This document shows, piece by piece, positions 19,081 to 27,695 of a stretch of DNA of 64,000 bases (its first letter is position 1; every line of letters begins with the position of its first letter). The DNA comes from Paenibacillus brasilensis (GTDB lineage: Bacteria; Bacillota; Bacilli; Paenibacillales; Paenibacillaceae). The stretch spans positions 1,441,001-1,505,000 of the forward strand of contig NZ_CP045298.1 in NCBI RefSeq assembly GCF_009363115.1. Reading direction: 5' to 3'. Under the pieces are notes generated by a model. That model made no database searches. It saw only the letters and a program-made list of their open reading frames with translations, and was not told the origin of the DNA. The position numbers were made by a program, and so were the translations under genes.

Positions 19081-19782
19081 TTATTGAAACAATTGGGGGT
19101 ACAGGGAAGGTACTCCTCCGGCAAGGCCTTGTTGTAAATTCCGGCTTGTATCATCAGCAATAATCTCGTAGAGATCAGATTCGATTCCATCAATCGCGAT
19201 TTTGGCGATTTCCTCTGGACTAGTCTTAGGTGCTTCGATACTAGCTGTCATATCCGTGTCCATGAACGCTACGTGCAATCCGGCAACCTTAATGTTTTTA
19301 GGGGCTAACTCCAAGCGTAATGCATTTGTTGCTCCCCATTGAGCAGATTTTGCAGCTGAATATGCCCCTGAGTCACCGATATTGACCCAAGATAATGCAG
19401 ATAGGATATTCAGGATCGAACCTCCACCATTTTTTTCAATAACAGGTGCAAAAGCTCGAACCATTGAAATTGTACCGAAAACATGGGTGTTGAATTCCAA
19501 ATAAATATCGTCCAACTCACCTGTGAAGAGGGAAGCGCCCGTTGCGGAACCAGCATTGTTGATCAGAAGGGTTGCATCCCCAGCAGTCTCAGCCGCAGCC
19601 ATGACGGATTTCGGATCAGTAATATCGAGCTGTAGCGGAATAGCACCCGGCAGATCAACTGATGCTGGGTTTCTCGCTCCAGCGTATACTTTGGCTCCTC
19701 TTGCTAAAAGCTCAAGAGCCAATTGTTTTCCTAAACCTCGATTTGAACCGCTGACCATAGCAACTTGTTTTGAAATATCCAT
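19081..19782 (-). CDS. Short-chain dehydrogenase/reductase
   Basis: 233 residues, classical SDR: cofactor loop GSNRGLG, NNAG motif, catalytic Ser in ILSALSW and YSAAK. The C-terminal half has AFMDTDMTAS. NADP preference is suggested by the basic residue in the loop. It lies in one orientation with a second SDR gene and a TetR gene upstream. Confidence 0.85.
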   Translation of the reverse strand: MDISKQVAMVSGSNRGLGKQLALELLARGAKVYAGARNPASVDLPGAIPLQLDITDPKSVMAAAETAGDATLLINNAGSATGASLFTGELDDIYLEFNTHVFGTISMVRAFAPVIEKNGGGSILNILSALSWVNIGDSGAYSAAKSAQWGATNALRLELAPKNIKVAGLHVAFMDTDMTASIEAPKTSPEEIAKIAIDGIESDLYEIIADDTSRNLQQGLAGGVPSLYPQLFQ

Positions 19783-19879
19783 TTTTTTATTTCTCCCTTG
19801 TTTTTAGAATTATCGTTCTTAAATTGGTATACATGCTTCTATTTCATACATCAATAGCGTGCTTTATCATAAAAGCGAA

Positions 19880-20620
19880 TTACTGACCAAACAACATATC
19901 GTTAACCTGTTTCACAAGAATGCTTTCGTTCGGGCCCGGATTATTACGATACATTTTCGCTGACTCCACCAGAACTTCATCCGTATCTGTACCAAGTACA
20001 TTCATCGTTTCTTCAATGAATGCTGCAAGTGGCATCGCATTTGGATCGTAATTGATCATTTGCGTTTGAACCAATGGCGGCGCAATTTCCAGTACTTTCA
20101 CCGATGTATCTTTCAGAATGTAGCGCTGAGTCAGTGTATAGGAGTGAAGCGCTGCTTTCGTCGCAGAATATATAGCCCCCTGTACCACGGGTACGAATCC
20201 GAGTATCGAAGTCGTATTGATGATATAAGCTTCTTCTTTCGACTTTAAGTGGCCCTGCAGTGCAGACGCCATACGGATCGGACCAAGCAGGTTTGTGGTG
20301 ACTGTCTGAACCAAAAGATCTTCGTCAACCAACCCCGACGGATCTTCAGGTGTATAAATACCGGCGTTGTTAAACAATACATTAAGATCCGGGTATTCTT
20401 TAATTAACTGCTGGGCAACTGAATTTACGCTTGCAGGGTCCTGTATATTCAGCTCCACTGCAGACATGCCAGGATTCGCTTGAATGGTCTCCTCCAGACG
20501 CTCTTTACTCCGTCCTGAGATGATAACCTTGTTTCCAAGTTTGTGTAATGCCTCTGCTAACCCTCGTCCAATTCCTGAACCGCCGCCTGTAATAAAAATC
20601 GTGTTTCCTGCCAATTTCAT
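19880..20620 (-). CDS. Short-chain dehydrogenase/reductase (DltE-like)
   Basis: 246 residues with GGGSGIGRGLAEALHKLGN, FNNAGIYTPED, TTSILGFVP and YSATKAALHSYT, matching the DltE-like SDR branch, and a conserved C-terminal IAPPLVQTQM. AAAGGAGG precedes the start. It sits 97 bp upstream of the other SDR gene and 103 bp downstream of the TetR gene, so a TetR-controlled reductase operon is likely. Confidence 0.85.
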   Translation of the reverse strand: MKLAGNTIFITGGGSGIGRGLAEALHKLGNKVIISGRSKERLEETIQANPGMSAVELNIQDPASVNSVAQQLIKEYPDLNVLFNNAGIYTPEDPSGLVDEDLLVQTVTTNLLGPIRMASALQGHLKSKEEAYIINTTSILGFVPVVQGAIYSATKAALHSYTLTQRYILKDTSVKVLEIAPPLVQTQMINYDPNAMPLAAFIEETMNVLGTDTDEVLVESAKMYRNNPGPNESILVKQVNDMLFGQ

Positions 20621-20723
20621 TTTTAAATCCTCCTTTGTTATAACTTATCTTCGGAGATTAACTTAAGCAAAGGGACATGCACACAAGATGAGAACGATCA
20701 TTCTAGTAATTACAAAAAAATTA

Positions 20724-21302
20724 TCAGCCTTGCAAAAGTTTCATTGATATATTCACTATACGAGATAGTTTTTCTTTATCTACCGAGGTTCTTGCCAGGA
20801 CCCTTATACCAACCGAAATAGCATGCAGAGATTCTGCTAACCCTTTGGCATCCAAATCAGTGGAAAATTCTCCATCCCGCTGCCCCCAAAGAATAATCTT
20901 CTCAAACAGTTGCTCTGTTGTTGCGAATGATTCAATAGATTTGCTATCCACATCGGCATCACGTGCGGCCAGTTCCGCCGCCGAATTCACCATTAGGCAG
21001 CCGGAAGGCAAGCCCTCTTCATCGAAAACCATGAAACGAAAAATAATCTGAATAGCTTCCGTTGCAGTCTTAGAACGTTTAACTTCCCCTGTAAAGGCGG
21101 CTTCAGCTTTGTTGATATAACGATCCATAGCCTGCAGAAAGAGCGAATGTTTATCGCCGAATGTGTCATACAAACTTCTACGATGGATTCCCATATGCTC
21201 AACCAGATCACTCATCGATGTCTTCTCGTAACCTTGTTCCCAGAATATCTTCATTGCTTTATCCAATACTTCGTTCACTTCAAACTCTTTGCTTCTAGCC
21301 AT
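20724..21302 (-). CDS. TetR/AcrR-family repressor
   Basis: 192 residues from the start at 21302 (MARSKEFEVNEVL), chosen for GGGAGGT seven bases upstream. The helix-turn-helix spans about 10-55 (MKIFWEQGYEKTSMSDLVEHMGI, then RRSLYDTFGDKHSLF), followed by an all-helical ligand domain with LPSGCLMVNSAAE, typical of the branch regulating reductases and quinone defence. It is the first gene of the SDR group. Confidence 0.85.
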   Translation of the reverse strand: MARSKEFEVNEVLDKAMKIFWEQGYEKTSMSDLVEHMGIHRRSLYDTFGDKHSLFLQAMDRYINKAEAAFTGEVKRSKTATEAIQIIFRFMVFDEEGLPSGCLMVNSAAELAARDADVDSKSIESFATTEQLFEKIILWGQRDGEFSTDLDAKGLAESLHAISVGIRVLARTSVDKEKLSRIVNISMKLLQG

Positions 21303-21389
21303 AAAACTACCTCCCAAAACTAATGTAACACATTGGGAACGTTCAGTAAAGAAAAAACATCGTTTCTAAACCTGAATTCTTAGCTTGCC

Positions 21390-21725
21390 ATGGACGATAT
21401 CGTTATTTTGATAAAAAGTTTTTCTGCATTCGTTATCCTCATGCTAATTGCAAGAATATTGGAAAAGCAAACCCTTTCAAATATGAACTTTCACGAATTC
21501 GTGGGGGCTGTCATATTGGGAGCTATGGGAGCCAACTTTGCATTTAACGAAAAGATACAAGTCGTCCACCTATTAATAGCCCTGTCCGTTTTTACAATTA
21601 CTTCTTTTGTTTTATCCAAGCTGTTTTTGAAATTCAGAAACTTTAAGATGAGGACAGAAGGAACACCCGCCGTTCTCATAGACTTTAAACCAACAGCTTC
21701 GCCAGAAAGAGATTTTTTAATATAG
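21390..21725 (+). pseudogene. YetF-like (DUF421) membrane protein, truncated
   Basis: 111 residues: three transmembrane helices then the start of the soluble domain, EGTPAVLIDFKPTASPERDFL. Full-length DUF421 proteins are about twice as long. The frame ends 11 bases before a mini insertion element at 21737, so the rest of the gene was lost with the insertion or a deletion there. Confidence 0.7.
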
Positions 21726-21736
21726 GGGGCTAGCCA

Positions 21737-21859
21737 CATGCCCATCAAGTTAATATTTTTGAATACCCCCAAAACGAAAAAAAGCTATTCTTTATGTTAA
21801 TAAAAGATAGCTTTTTTCATTTTTTGGGGGTGTATTAATTACTTAGCTTGATGGGCATG
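21737..21859. mobile_element. 123-bp MITE with IS231-type ends
   Basis: Bounded by CATGCCCATCAAG and CTTAGCTTGATGGGCATG in inverted orientation, the same terminal sequence as the full element at 27696-29370 and as the IS231 group in general. Similarity continues inward (ATACCCCCAAAA and AAGCTATTCTTT against ATACCCCAAAA and AAGCTATCCTTT). There is no coding frame, and a central hairpin (AAAAAGCTAT...ATAGCTTTTT). The flanking 11-mers differ, so no target duplication survives. Confidence 0.85.
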
Positions 21860-21969
21860 TTGCGGGACCCCTTAAAGAACTATTGCCCGGGCTTGTGGAA
21901 AGGGGATATCGTAGTGTTACCATTTCCGAATTATTTACATACGAAAAAAAATCCCCCAGCAGGCTTTGA
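21860..21969 (+). pseudogene. Polysaccharide deacetylase, last ~33 residues
   Basis: Open frame running directly out of the mini-element: LKELLPGLVERGYRSVTISE then LFTYEKKSPSRL and stop. LP.LV..GY.SVTISEL is the usual end of NodB-type polysaccharide deacetylases. The catalytic domain is absent. A YetF head on one side of the mini-element and a deacetylase tail on the other imply loss of the DNA between them. Confidence 0.6.
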
Positions 21970-22040
21970 TTTGCAAGTGACGCCCCCTTAATACAATTCC
22001 GCCAAAGGGGGCGCTTCTTAGTTTAATTCCGGGGGATTTT
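21948..22040. repeat. Two nested inverted repeats
   Basis: Outer arms AAAATCCCCC (21948-21957) and GGGGGATTTT (22031-22040); inner arms CGCCCCCTT (21981-21989) and AAGGGGGCG (22005-22013). It could be the old terminator of the deacetylase gene or a palindromic mobile remnant. Confidence 0.6.
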
Positions 22041-22065
22041 GATGTTGGTGTTCATGGTGTATGAC

Positions 22066-22205
22066 CTAGTTAAAAAGATCGCCATTTTGTCCCTGCTGCT
22101 TTGGCGACTGTTTCGATTGCAATTGAGCTAACGCTTTTTCCAGTTCCCCGATCGTTACCGGTTTGGCATGTCGCATCCATTCATAACCATTGCAGGCGGA
22201 TTTTC
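22066..22205 (-). pseudogene. Unidentified gene tail
   Basis: Minus-strand frame reading GYEWMRHAKPVTIGELEKAL then AQLQSKQSPKQQGQNGDLFN and stop. It is coding-like (charged, Gln-rich end) but has no start or ribosome site and lies just past the kinase-regulator gene stop in another frame. Family not recognised. Confidence 0.3.
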
Positions 22206-22222
22206 CTGTGGTTACCTTTTCA

Positions 22223-24019
22223 CTATTCGACTATCCCGATTTCTAACGCTTTCTGGACGGCTTCTTCCTTGTTACGCACTCCTAGCTTTATATAGGCCGA
22301 GGAGGCGTAGTTTCGGACCGTGCCGTCCGACAAATACAGCTTGGACGCTATCGTCTTGTACCGGAGCCCTTTGGCAACGAACTGCAATATTTCTATTTCC
22401 CTGGCCGTAAGGCCATAGTCGGCGGCGGCTTTCGATTGCGGCGATTCGATGCTATCATCGAGCTTATCGAATATTTTATGGGACATCCTCTGATCGATTA
22501 ATGTGCCTCCCCGATGAATAAGCCGAATCGTATCGGCCAACTCGAGCGGTTCGGCCGATTTCAGCAGGAAGCCGTCCGCGCCGCCCCGCAGCAAGTCCAA
22601 CGCTTGCTCCGTATCCTGAAACGTCGTAAAAATCAATACGCGGATATGCGGCCATTGCTGCTTGATCATTTTAGTTGCCTCGGCTCCGCCCATATGCGGC
22701 ATATCCAAATCCATAAGCACTACGTGGGGCTGATGGCGTCCGCACAGCTCGACGGCTTGTTTGCCATCCTCGGCCAAATCGGCTACGTTCAAATCTGGGT
22801 ACCTGTCGAGCAGCGTCCGCAAACTTTCCCGAATAAACGGCTGGTCGTCAACGATCAATAAGCGAATAAGCTCGTCGGCCATTTCCGCTTGTCGCGGCAA
22901 AGTACAGATGACAAGCGTCCCGCCCCCTGGCTTTGTATAGACGGACACTTGACCTTGCAAATTCATCGCCCGTTCCTTCATCGCGTTCATGCCGAAACCC
23001 TCCCGCCATTCTTCAAGCCCACTTCCGTTGTCCTGCACCTCCAGCCTCGTATATTGCTGCTCGAATTGTAGAGAAACGGTAATTTCCGTCGCTTGGCCGT
23101 GACGAACCGCATTCGTAAGCGACTCCTGCAAGCAGCGAATGAACGCCATCTTCGCTTGGTGGGACAGTTGGTACTCCTCTCCGAACGCCCGAAAGCTTAC
23201 ATCGACCTGGGCATGCTCCCGAAATTCATCGGCAAGCTTTTGCAGAGACCGGGCCAGGGAAAGCGACTGCTGAGGAGACTCCATTTGATGCAAGTAGCCC
23301 CTCACTTCCTCGATGCTTTTGCGGCCCAACTCAAGCAAGGCTTCCAGCCGCTGTATCCCCGTTTCGGCAGCCAGTTCGGGGCGTAACGTTTCCATCCCCA
23401 TAATGATGGACGTATAGGCATGGCCGACTGTATCGTGAAGTTCCCTCGACAGTCTGTTTCGTTCTTCTGCCAGTGTAATGCGCTCGATTTGGGACATGTA
23501 TTGCTCAAGCACCGCATTTTGCTTGCGGATCGTTTCATTTTGCCGATGATTGACAATCAACAAATGAAAAGCGAATCCCATCACATAAGCAAGCCCATAG
23601 TGGGTGACCATAAGCCAATAGCTGTTGCTTGGCGCAATCGCATAGAAAATGCCAGGTATCACAAGGACCGTTGCCGGGGCCGTCCAACGATAGGACCTAT
23701 GGGCGCTGTTCGCGGCAATAAGAAACGTCGATACAAGATAGGTAGGGTAAGCTTCCGGAAACAATGAGGTTAAATAGATACATAGTCCGCCAAATAACAG
23801 TATTTCCGTGAGCAAATAATACTTGTAGTTGAACATCAAGCAAAACCACGGAATGGAGAGAGCGGCAAGCTCCCAAAAAATAACGCTCCATAGCGGCAGC
23901 GTTAAACTTTCCTGAACATTTCTCGTCGTGAGGATGAGCGAAACGCTAACAATAAGGCGGAGCGCCAGCATAATCCAATCATACCAAACCCACTGCTTAA
24001 CCATCTCCAACAATGTCAA
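22223..24019 (-). CDS. Single-chain histidine kinase-NarL-type response regulator
   Basis: 598 residues holding a whole two-component system. About five transmembrane helices (1-155), a coiled-coil, HisKA_3 dimerisation region with the phosphate-accepting His195 in RELHDTVGH, HATPase_c (QESLTNAVRHG, DNGSGLEEW, GGGTLVICTLP), then from 384 a receiver with D391/D392, phospho-Asp437 (VLMDLDMP) and Lys487, and a LuxR HTH (LTAREIEILQFVAKGL). Normally these are two adjacent genes. The regulator half begins at Met380 but has no ribosome site, so fusion looks genuine. It is downstream of a sensor-domain gene. Confidence 0.88.
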   Translation of the reverse strand: MTLLEMVKQWVWYDWIMLALRLIVSVSLILTTRNVQESLTLPLWSVIFWELAALSIPWFCLMFNYKYYLLTEILLFGGLCIYLTSLFPEAYPTYLVSTFLIAANSAHRSYRWTAPATVLVIPGIFYAIAPSNSYWLMVTHYGLAYVMGFAFHLLIVNHRQNETIRKQNAVLEQYMSQIERITLAEERNRLSRELHDTVGHAYTSIIMGMETLRPELAAETGIQRLEALLELGRKSIEEVRGYLHQMESPQQSLSLARSLQKLADEFREHAQVDVSFRAFGEEYQLSHQAKMAFIRCLQESLTNAVRHGQATEITVSLQFEQQYTRLEVQDNGSGLEEWREGFGMNAMKERAMNLQGQVSVYTKPGGGTLVICTLPRQAEMADELIRLLIVDDQPFIRESLRTLLDRYPDLNVADLAEDGKQAVELCGRHQPHVVLMDLDMPHMGGAEATKMIKQQWPHIRVLIFTTFQDTEQALDLLRGGADGFLLKSAEPLELADTIRLIHRGGTLIDQRMSHKIFDKLDDSIESPQSKAAADYGLTAREIEILQFVAKGLRYKTIASKLYLSDGTVRNYASSAYIKLGVRNKEEAVQKALEIGIVE

Positions 24020-24137
24020 TCAACCCCTAAGCCGCTTTCTGTTTTGTTTCCTACAGTATTATAGACCAAACCTTCGTGCCGTGCATATTTTTGCTGTTTG
24101 CGCTGTAGCACCTGCACGAAGGCCGGGAACAAAACAG

Positions 24138-24761
24138 CTATCGGTTCAACTGCCGAATCATGCTGCGCGTATAACCTCCCATTATTTTCGCCAACCGACC
24201 CGACAGCATGAAACTTATTGCGGCAAGCATCAGTCCCACAGCCATCATAATGAGTGCTTTCGCCAACGTATCTACCTGCATGAAAATGAGATACATATCA
24301 ATGTAACGATACAACAGCGGCGCCAACAGGAGTGCAAGTGGCGCTACATAGAGAACGGCTACACTGACGAGACTGATGAGTCCGATCGCGAACTTCTGCA
24401 TTAACCAAAAGACGGCGGACCAGTTGCGGCGATCCCTAAGCTCTGCTTTGGCTTGCGCCCAAACGGATGAGCCCGTTGCTCCTTTTCTGTCGTAAACGTC
24501 CGTCGTAATGTCGGTATAAATTTTCGTCTGCGTGCGCTCGAATTGGATAAAGGTTGTCGTCGTTCGCAATACGTGTGTAACTAGTGGAATGCCGATGACC
24601 GTAAAGGAAAGACTTAAACTGAATGACAGAGCAACCATGTAAAAACAAAAGTAAAACAATCCTGTAACGAAAGTTAACAATAAAAAATAACCATTCTGGA
24701 TGAAACCTGATTTCATAAGGCTCATCGCTCCTCTCCGTATACTATCCGCATCGTACGGCAT
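24138..24761 (-). CDS. Sensor-domain membrane protein
   Basis: 207 residues with paired transmembrane segments at about 25-60 and 120-190 and a short loop containing TDVYDRKGATGSSVWAQAKAEL. This fits the putative sensor domain (PF13796 type) commonly placed beside NarL-type kinases. It lies 118 bp upstream of the kinase-regulator gene on the same strand and probably supplies or modulates its input signal. Confidence 0.7.
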   Translation of the reverse strand: MPYDADSIRRGAMSLMKSGFIQNGYFLLLTFVTGLFYFCFYMVALSFSLSLSFTVIGIPLVTHVLRTTTTFIQFERTQTKIYTDITTDVYDRKGATGSSVWAQAKAELRDRRNWSAVFWLMQKFAIGLISLVSVAVLYVAPLALLLAPLLYRYIDMYLIFMQVDTLAKALIMMAVGLMLAAISFMLSGRLAKIMGGYTRSMIRQLNR

Positions 24762-24917
24762 CTTCCGTCAACCGCACCAGTGTAAAAATGTCATATGACA
24801 TTTCCGGCATGTAAGATCATGATCATGTCCACGGGGCATGCCGAAACGAAACTGAAGCTGAACAACCCTGGAACAACCCCCTTCCTGGTTGCCCAGGAAG
24901 GGATTGTCGTCCTACCT

Positions 24918-26267
24918 TTACTTGATGTGGGACGGGCTTGTTTTACGAATGTGGAACATAATGTCGAACTGCTCCAGCAGGGAGGTATCAAAGTATACGG
25001 GGTGCCCGGGGATGAGTTGAGCCCCAAGGCTCAGCAACGGTCGTTTTTCTCTAACCCATTGATTTGCTTCTCCCTCAAGATGGCGATTATCCAACAAAAA
25101 CAGATCATAGGGGACTTTGCCAAGCGTATAATTGGAACTGCTCGCATCCTGTGGAATCGTATCCGTCGAAAGCTTGGTTTCGCCAGAAGGACTGTATTGG
25201 CTGTATAAGGTATATTGGCCCTCTGCAGTGGTACTGCCAACGACGACATATTGATCGCCCAAACGATCTTTCAAGAATTGTCCAGCGCCAAAGGGATATA
25301 AGTTCTTATCGATAACACCCTTAGCTACATGGATATTATGACCCCACATTATCGTTTTACCACCCAATGCTTCCTGGGCCCAGATGACATGTTCGGCCAG
25401 ATATTGCTCATGCAACTTCAACATGCTTGGATAATCACTGGGCATCAGCATGGCGGTGAAGTTCTCTATCGCCTTCGCCGTTGCTTTCACCCAGACAAGC
25501 TCGGAAGAATCGGCCTTTGTTCCGGTCTGTTTGGTCTCGTCATTGAGCAATCGGACGACTTTCCCGGCATTAACCTTGAATCGTTCTTTCACCTCGGGAG
25601 TCAACTTCATATATTCCTGCACATTCCCCGTCACAGCCGGCAGCTCTTTATAACTTGCTTTCACTTCTGCCAGCGCATCAGGATGATGCTCCTTCACATA
25701 GTCAATCACTTTATTGTAGACACTTTGATCCAGCGCCTTCAGGTCAAGTCCGATGAACTGGATTTTCTGCTTGTTCGAGGGATCAGCATTATAATCTTTC
25801 ATCCAATCGATCATTGCTATAATTTCATCAGTCGGATACAACATCTTCAACAGTTCTCGGGGATTACCTTTTCCCGTTTGGATGTATTCGTTCAGCTTTA
25901 AGCCATTCCCCCAATCCTCTTCCATTGCGAAATTCGTAAAGCCCATCTGGGTGACCAAATACTTCACAAGGCGGAACTTCATCGTAAAAATTTCGGAACT
26001 TCCGTGCGTATTCTCCCCTAATCCCACGTAACGGGCATCCCCGATCATGTTCTCAAACGGCTTCAGATCATCGAATGGTTGTGTTGGATCGATCGTCTTG
26101 AGCGGCTTCACCTGCGATTCAATGGATTTGACGATATTATTCTGGACCGGTTGAGCGGACTGAACGGCTTCTGTCGGTCGCTTTCCCTCTCCCCCTGCGC
26201 ATCCTGCAGCCAGTAAGGCTGCACTAACCAAGACAGCCATTCCACCGTACATCTTCTTCTTATTCAT
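24918..26267 (-). CDS. Erythromycin esterase-like lipoprotein
   Basis: 449 residues from the start at 26267 (MNKKKMYGGMAVLV), with GGAGTG upstream. The N-terminus is a lipoprotein signal with lipobox LLAAGC, so the enzyme is anchored outside the membrane. The EreA/B-like fold shows in YVGLGENTHGSSEIF, MEEDWGNGLKLNEYI and IMWGHNIHVAKG. Cytoplasmic Ere enzymes hydrolyse macrolide lactones; a secreted version may act on another ester, so resistance is only a possibility. Confidence 0.82.
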   Translation of the reverse strand: MNKKKMYGGMAVLVSAALLAAGCAGGEGKRPTEAVQSAQPVQNNIVKSIESQVKPLKTIDPTQPFDDLKPFENMIGDARYVGLGENTHGSSEIFTMKFRLVKYLVTQMGFTNFAMEEDWGNGLKLNEYIQTGKGNPRELLKMLYPTDEIIAMIDWMKDYNADPSNKQKIQFIGLDLKALDQSVYNKVIDYVKEHHPDALAEVKASYKELPAVTGNVQEYMKLTPEVKERFKVNAGKVVRLLNDETKQTGTKADSSELVWVKATAKAIENFTAMLMPSDYPSMLKLHEQYLAEHVIWAQEALGGKTIMWGHNIHVAKGVIDKNLYPFGAGQFLKDRLGDQYVVVGSTTAEGQYTLYSQYSPSGETKLSTDTIPQDASSSNYTLGKVPYDLFLLDNRHLEGEANQWVREKRPLLSLGAQLIPGHPVYFDTSLLEQFDIMFHIRKTSPSHIK

Positions 26268-26528
26268 CGTTCCCACTCCAATCGAGTTATTTTTGGAAAG
26301 CAAGATTGATCCGCAATCAGCCGTGCGTCAATCGCGCTTTAATCCGATTGTGACTCATGCATTATCAAATTTCCTAGTTACGCTTTGTCATGAGATGATT
26401 TGACACGGATCACGAGGAGATTACTTTTTCTCACTGTCGAAGATGACAGCCCATGGATGATAATGAGCCCATCGGATCGTATTCGATTCGAGAAGCAAAC
26501 GACATGAATATAGAGAGGAAGGATTACA

Positions 26529-27410
26529 ATGTCATCGCATGCAGAAACATCCCGTACTGAGGATCAAGTCCAACGTGCTCGAACAGGACTTCGACTCTTC
26601 CTGGGCATCTTGCTCGTTCTTTCGATTATCATGAATACCGCAGTCATCCTCACTCAAAGCATCCCGCTTATCGTGGTGTATATGTTTACACCCACGCTGT
26701 CTTCCATTCTGGCCCGTATCCTGTTACGGGAAGGGTTTAAAGACGTATCCTTCCGTATTGGCAGTATGAAAATATGGAAAGGCATCGGATTAGCTCTGCT
26801 GATACCTATGATCATTTGTGCGATCACCTACTCCATCGCCTGGTTTAGCGGGCTGGCATCGTTCCACCTTCCTGTAGGCGGTACCTTCGAGAAGTTCTAT
26901 CATGCACTCGGTTTGCAGTATCTGCCGACACCGCTAAATTTCGTTCTTATGGTCGTTGTGGCCGGAATTGCTGGAAGCTTGCTCAACTTGATTCCGGTTA
27001 TGGGGGAAGAAGTAGGTTGGCGGGGTTATATGCTTACTCGATTGGTTCATGCTAAAGTTAAGCGTCCGATCCTAGTTAGTGGATTGATCTGGGCAACCTG
27101 GCATGTTCCCATCGTGGTTTCCGGTTTATACGTGGGAGGATCGTCTGTCCTTCTCTCTGTGCTTGGCATCTACCTGTGTATCGTTCCGTTTAGCTATATT
27201 ATTGCCCATTTGCGATTAACGACAGGAAGCGTCTGGCCTGCGGTTATCATCCATGCCGCGTGGAATTCCGTTATTCAAGGACCGTTCACGCGTGCGACTA
27301 CCGGAAATCACGCCGAGATTTGGATCGGGGAATCCGGTCTGATTACCGCTCTTATTATCTCTATTGTTGCAGTCATTATGTTCCGAACAACAAAGTTCGC
27401 AAAGCATTGA
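26529..27410 (+). CDS. CPBP-family intramembrane metalloprotease (CAAX protease-like)
   Basis: 293 residues, about eight transmembrane helices. All three family motifs are present: GEEVGWRGYMLTRL (EExxxR), WATWHVPIV (conserved His) and IIHAAWNSV (HxxxN). This class covers type II CAAX proteases, bacteriocin-immunity proteins and anti-sigma proteases; no partner lies nearby. AGAGAGGAAGG precedes the start. Confidence 0.85.
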   Translation: MSSHAETSRTEDQVQRARTGLRLFLGILLVLSIIMNTAVILTQSIPLIVVYMFTPTLSSILARILLREGFKDVSFRIGSMKIWKGIGLALLIPMIICAITYSIAWFSGLASFHLPVGGTFEKFYHALGLQYLPTPLNFVLMVVVAGIAGSLLNLIPVMGEEVGWRGYMLTRLVHAKVKRPILVSGLIWATWHVPIVVSGLYVGGSSVLLSVLGIYLCIVPFSYIIAHLRLTTGSVWPAVIIHAAWNSVIQGPFTRATTGNHAEIWIGESGLITALIISIVAVIMFRTTKFAKH

Positions 27411-27551
27411 GTGGGCTGGAACCCACATATTGCTTCACATTATGGCAGAAACACACGCTGTAACCGGTGTGCGCGGTCGTTTTTAGTTAAGCCTTGCTGG
27501 AAAACATAACCGGGACAATTTCAACGAAGGGTCGCTCACAGCGAAGAAGCT

Positions 27552-27593
27552 AAAAAGGGGCTGCAACAAAGAAACTAAGCAGTTCCTCTTTTT
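27552..27593 (+). terminator. Terminator-like hairpin downstream of the CPBP gene
   Basis: AAAAAGGGGCTGC and GCAGTTCCTCTTTTT form an imperfect stem around a 14-base loop and end in a T-run. Confidence 0.5.
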
Positions 27594-27695
27594 CGTCGCT
27601 TTCCTTCATCCATTCACCGCGTTACTTACACCTCGTGCTGCGCCTTGCGGTTTAATGCCCTATTTTATTTCGCATCGCGTTTTGGGGTAGTGCCC

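Noticed and set aside
24795..25208. Plus-strand ORF opposite the erythromycin-esterase-like gene
   Set aside because: Antisense shadow of a well-supported gene; no domain and no ribosome site.
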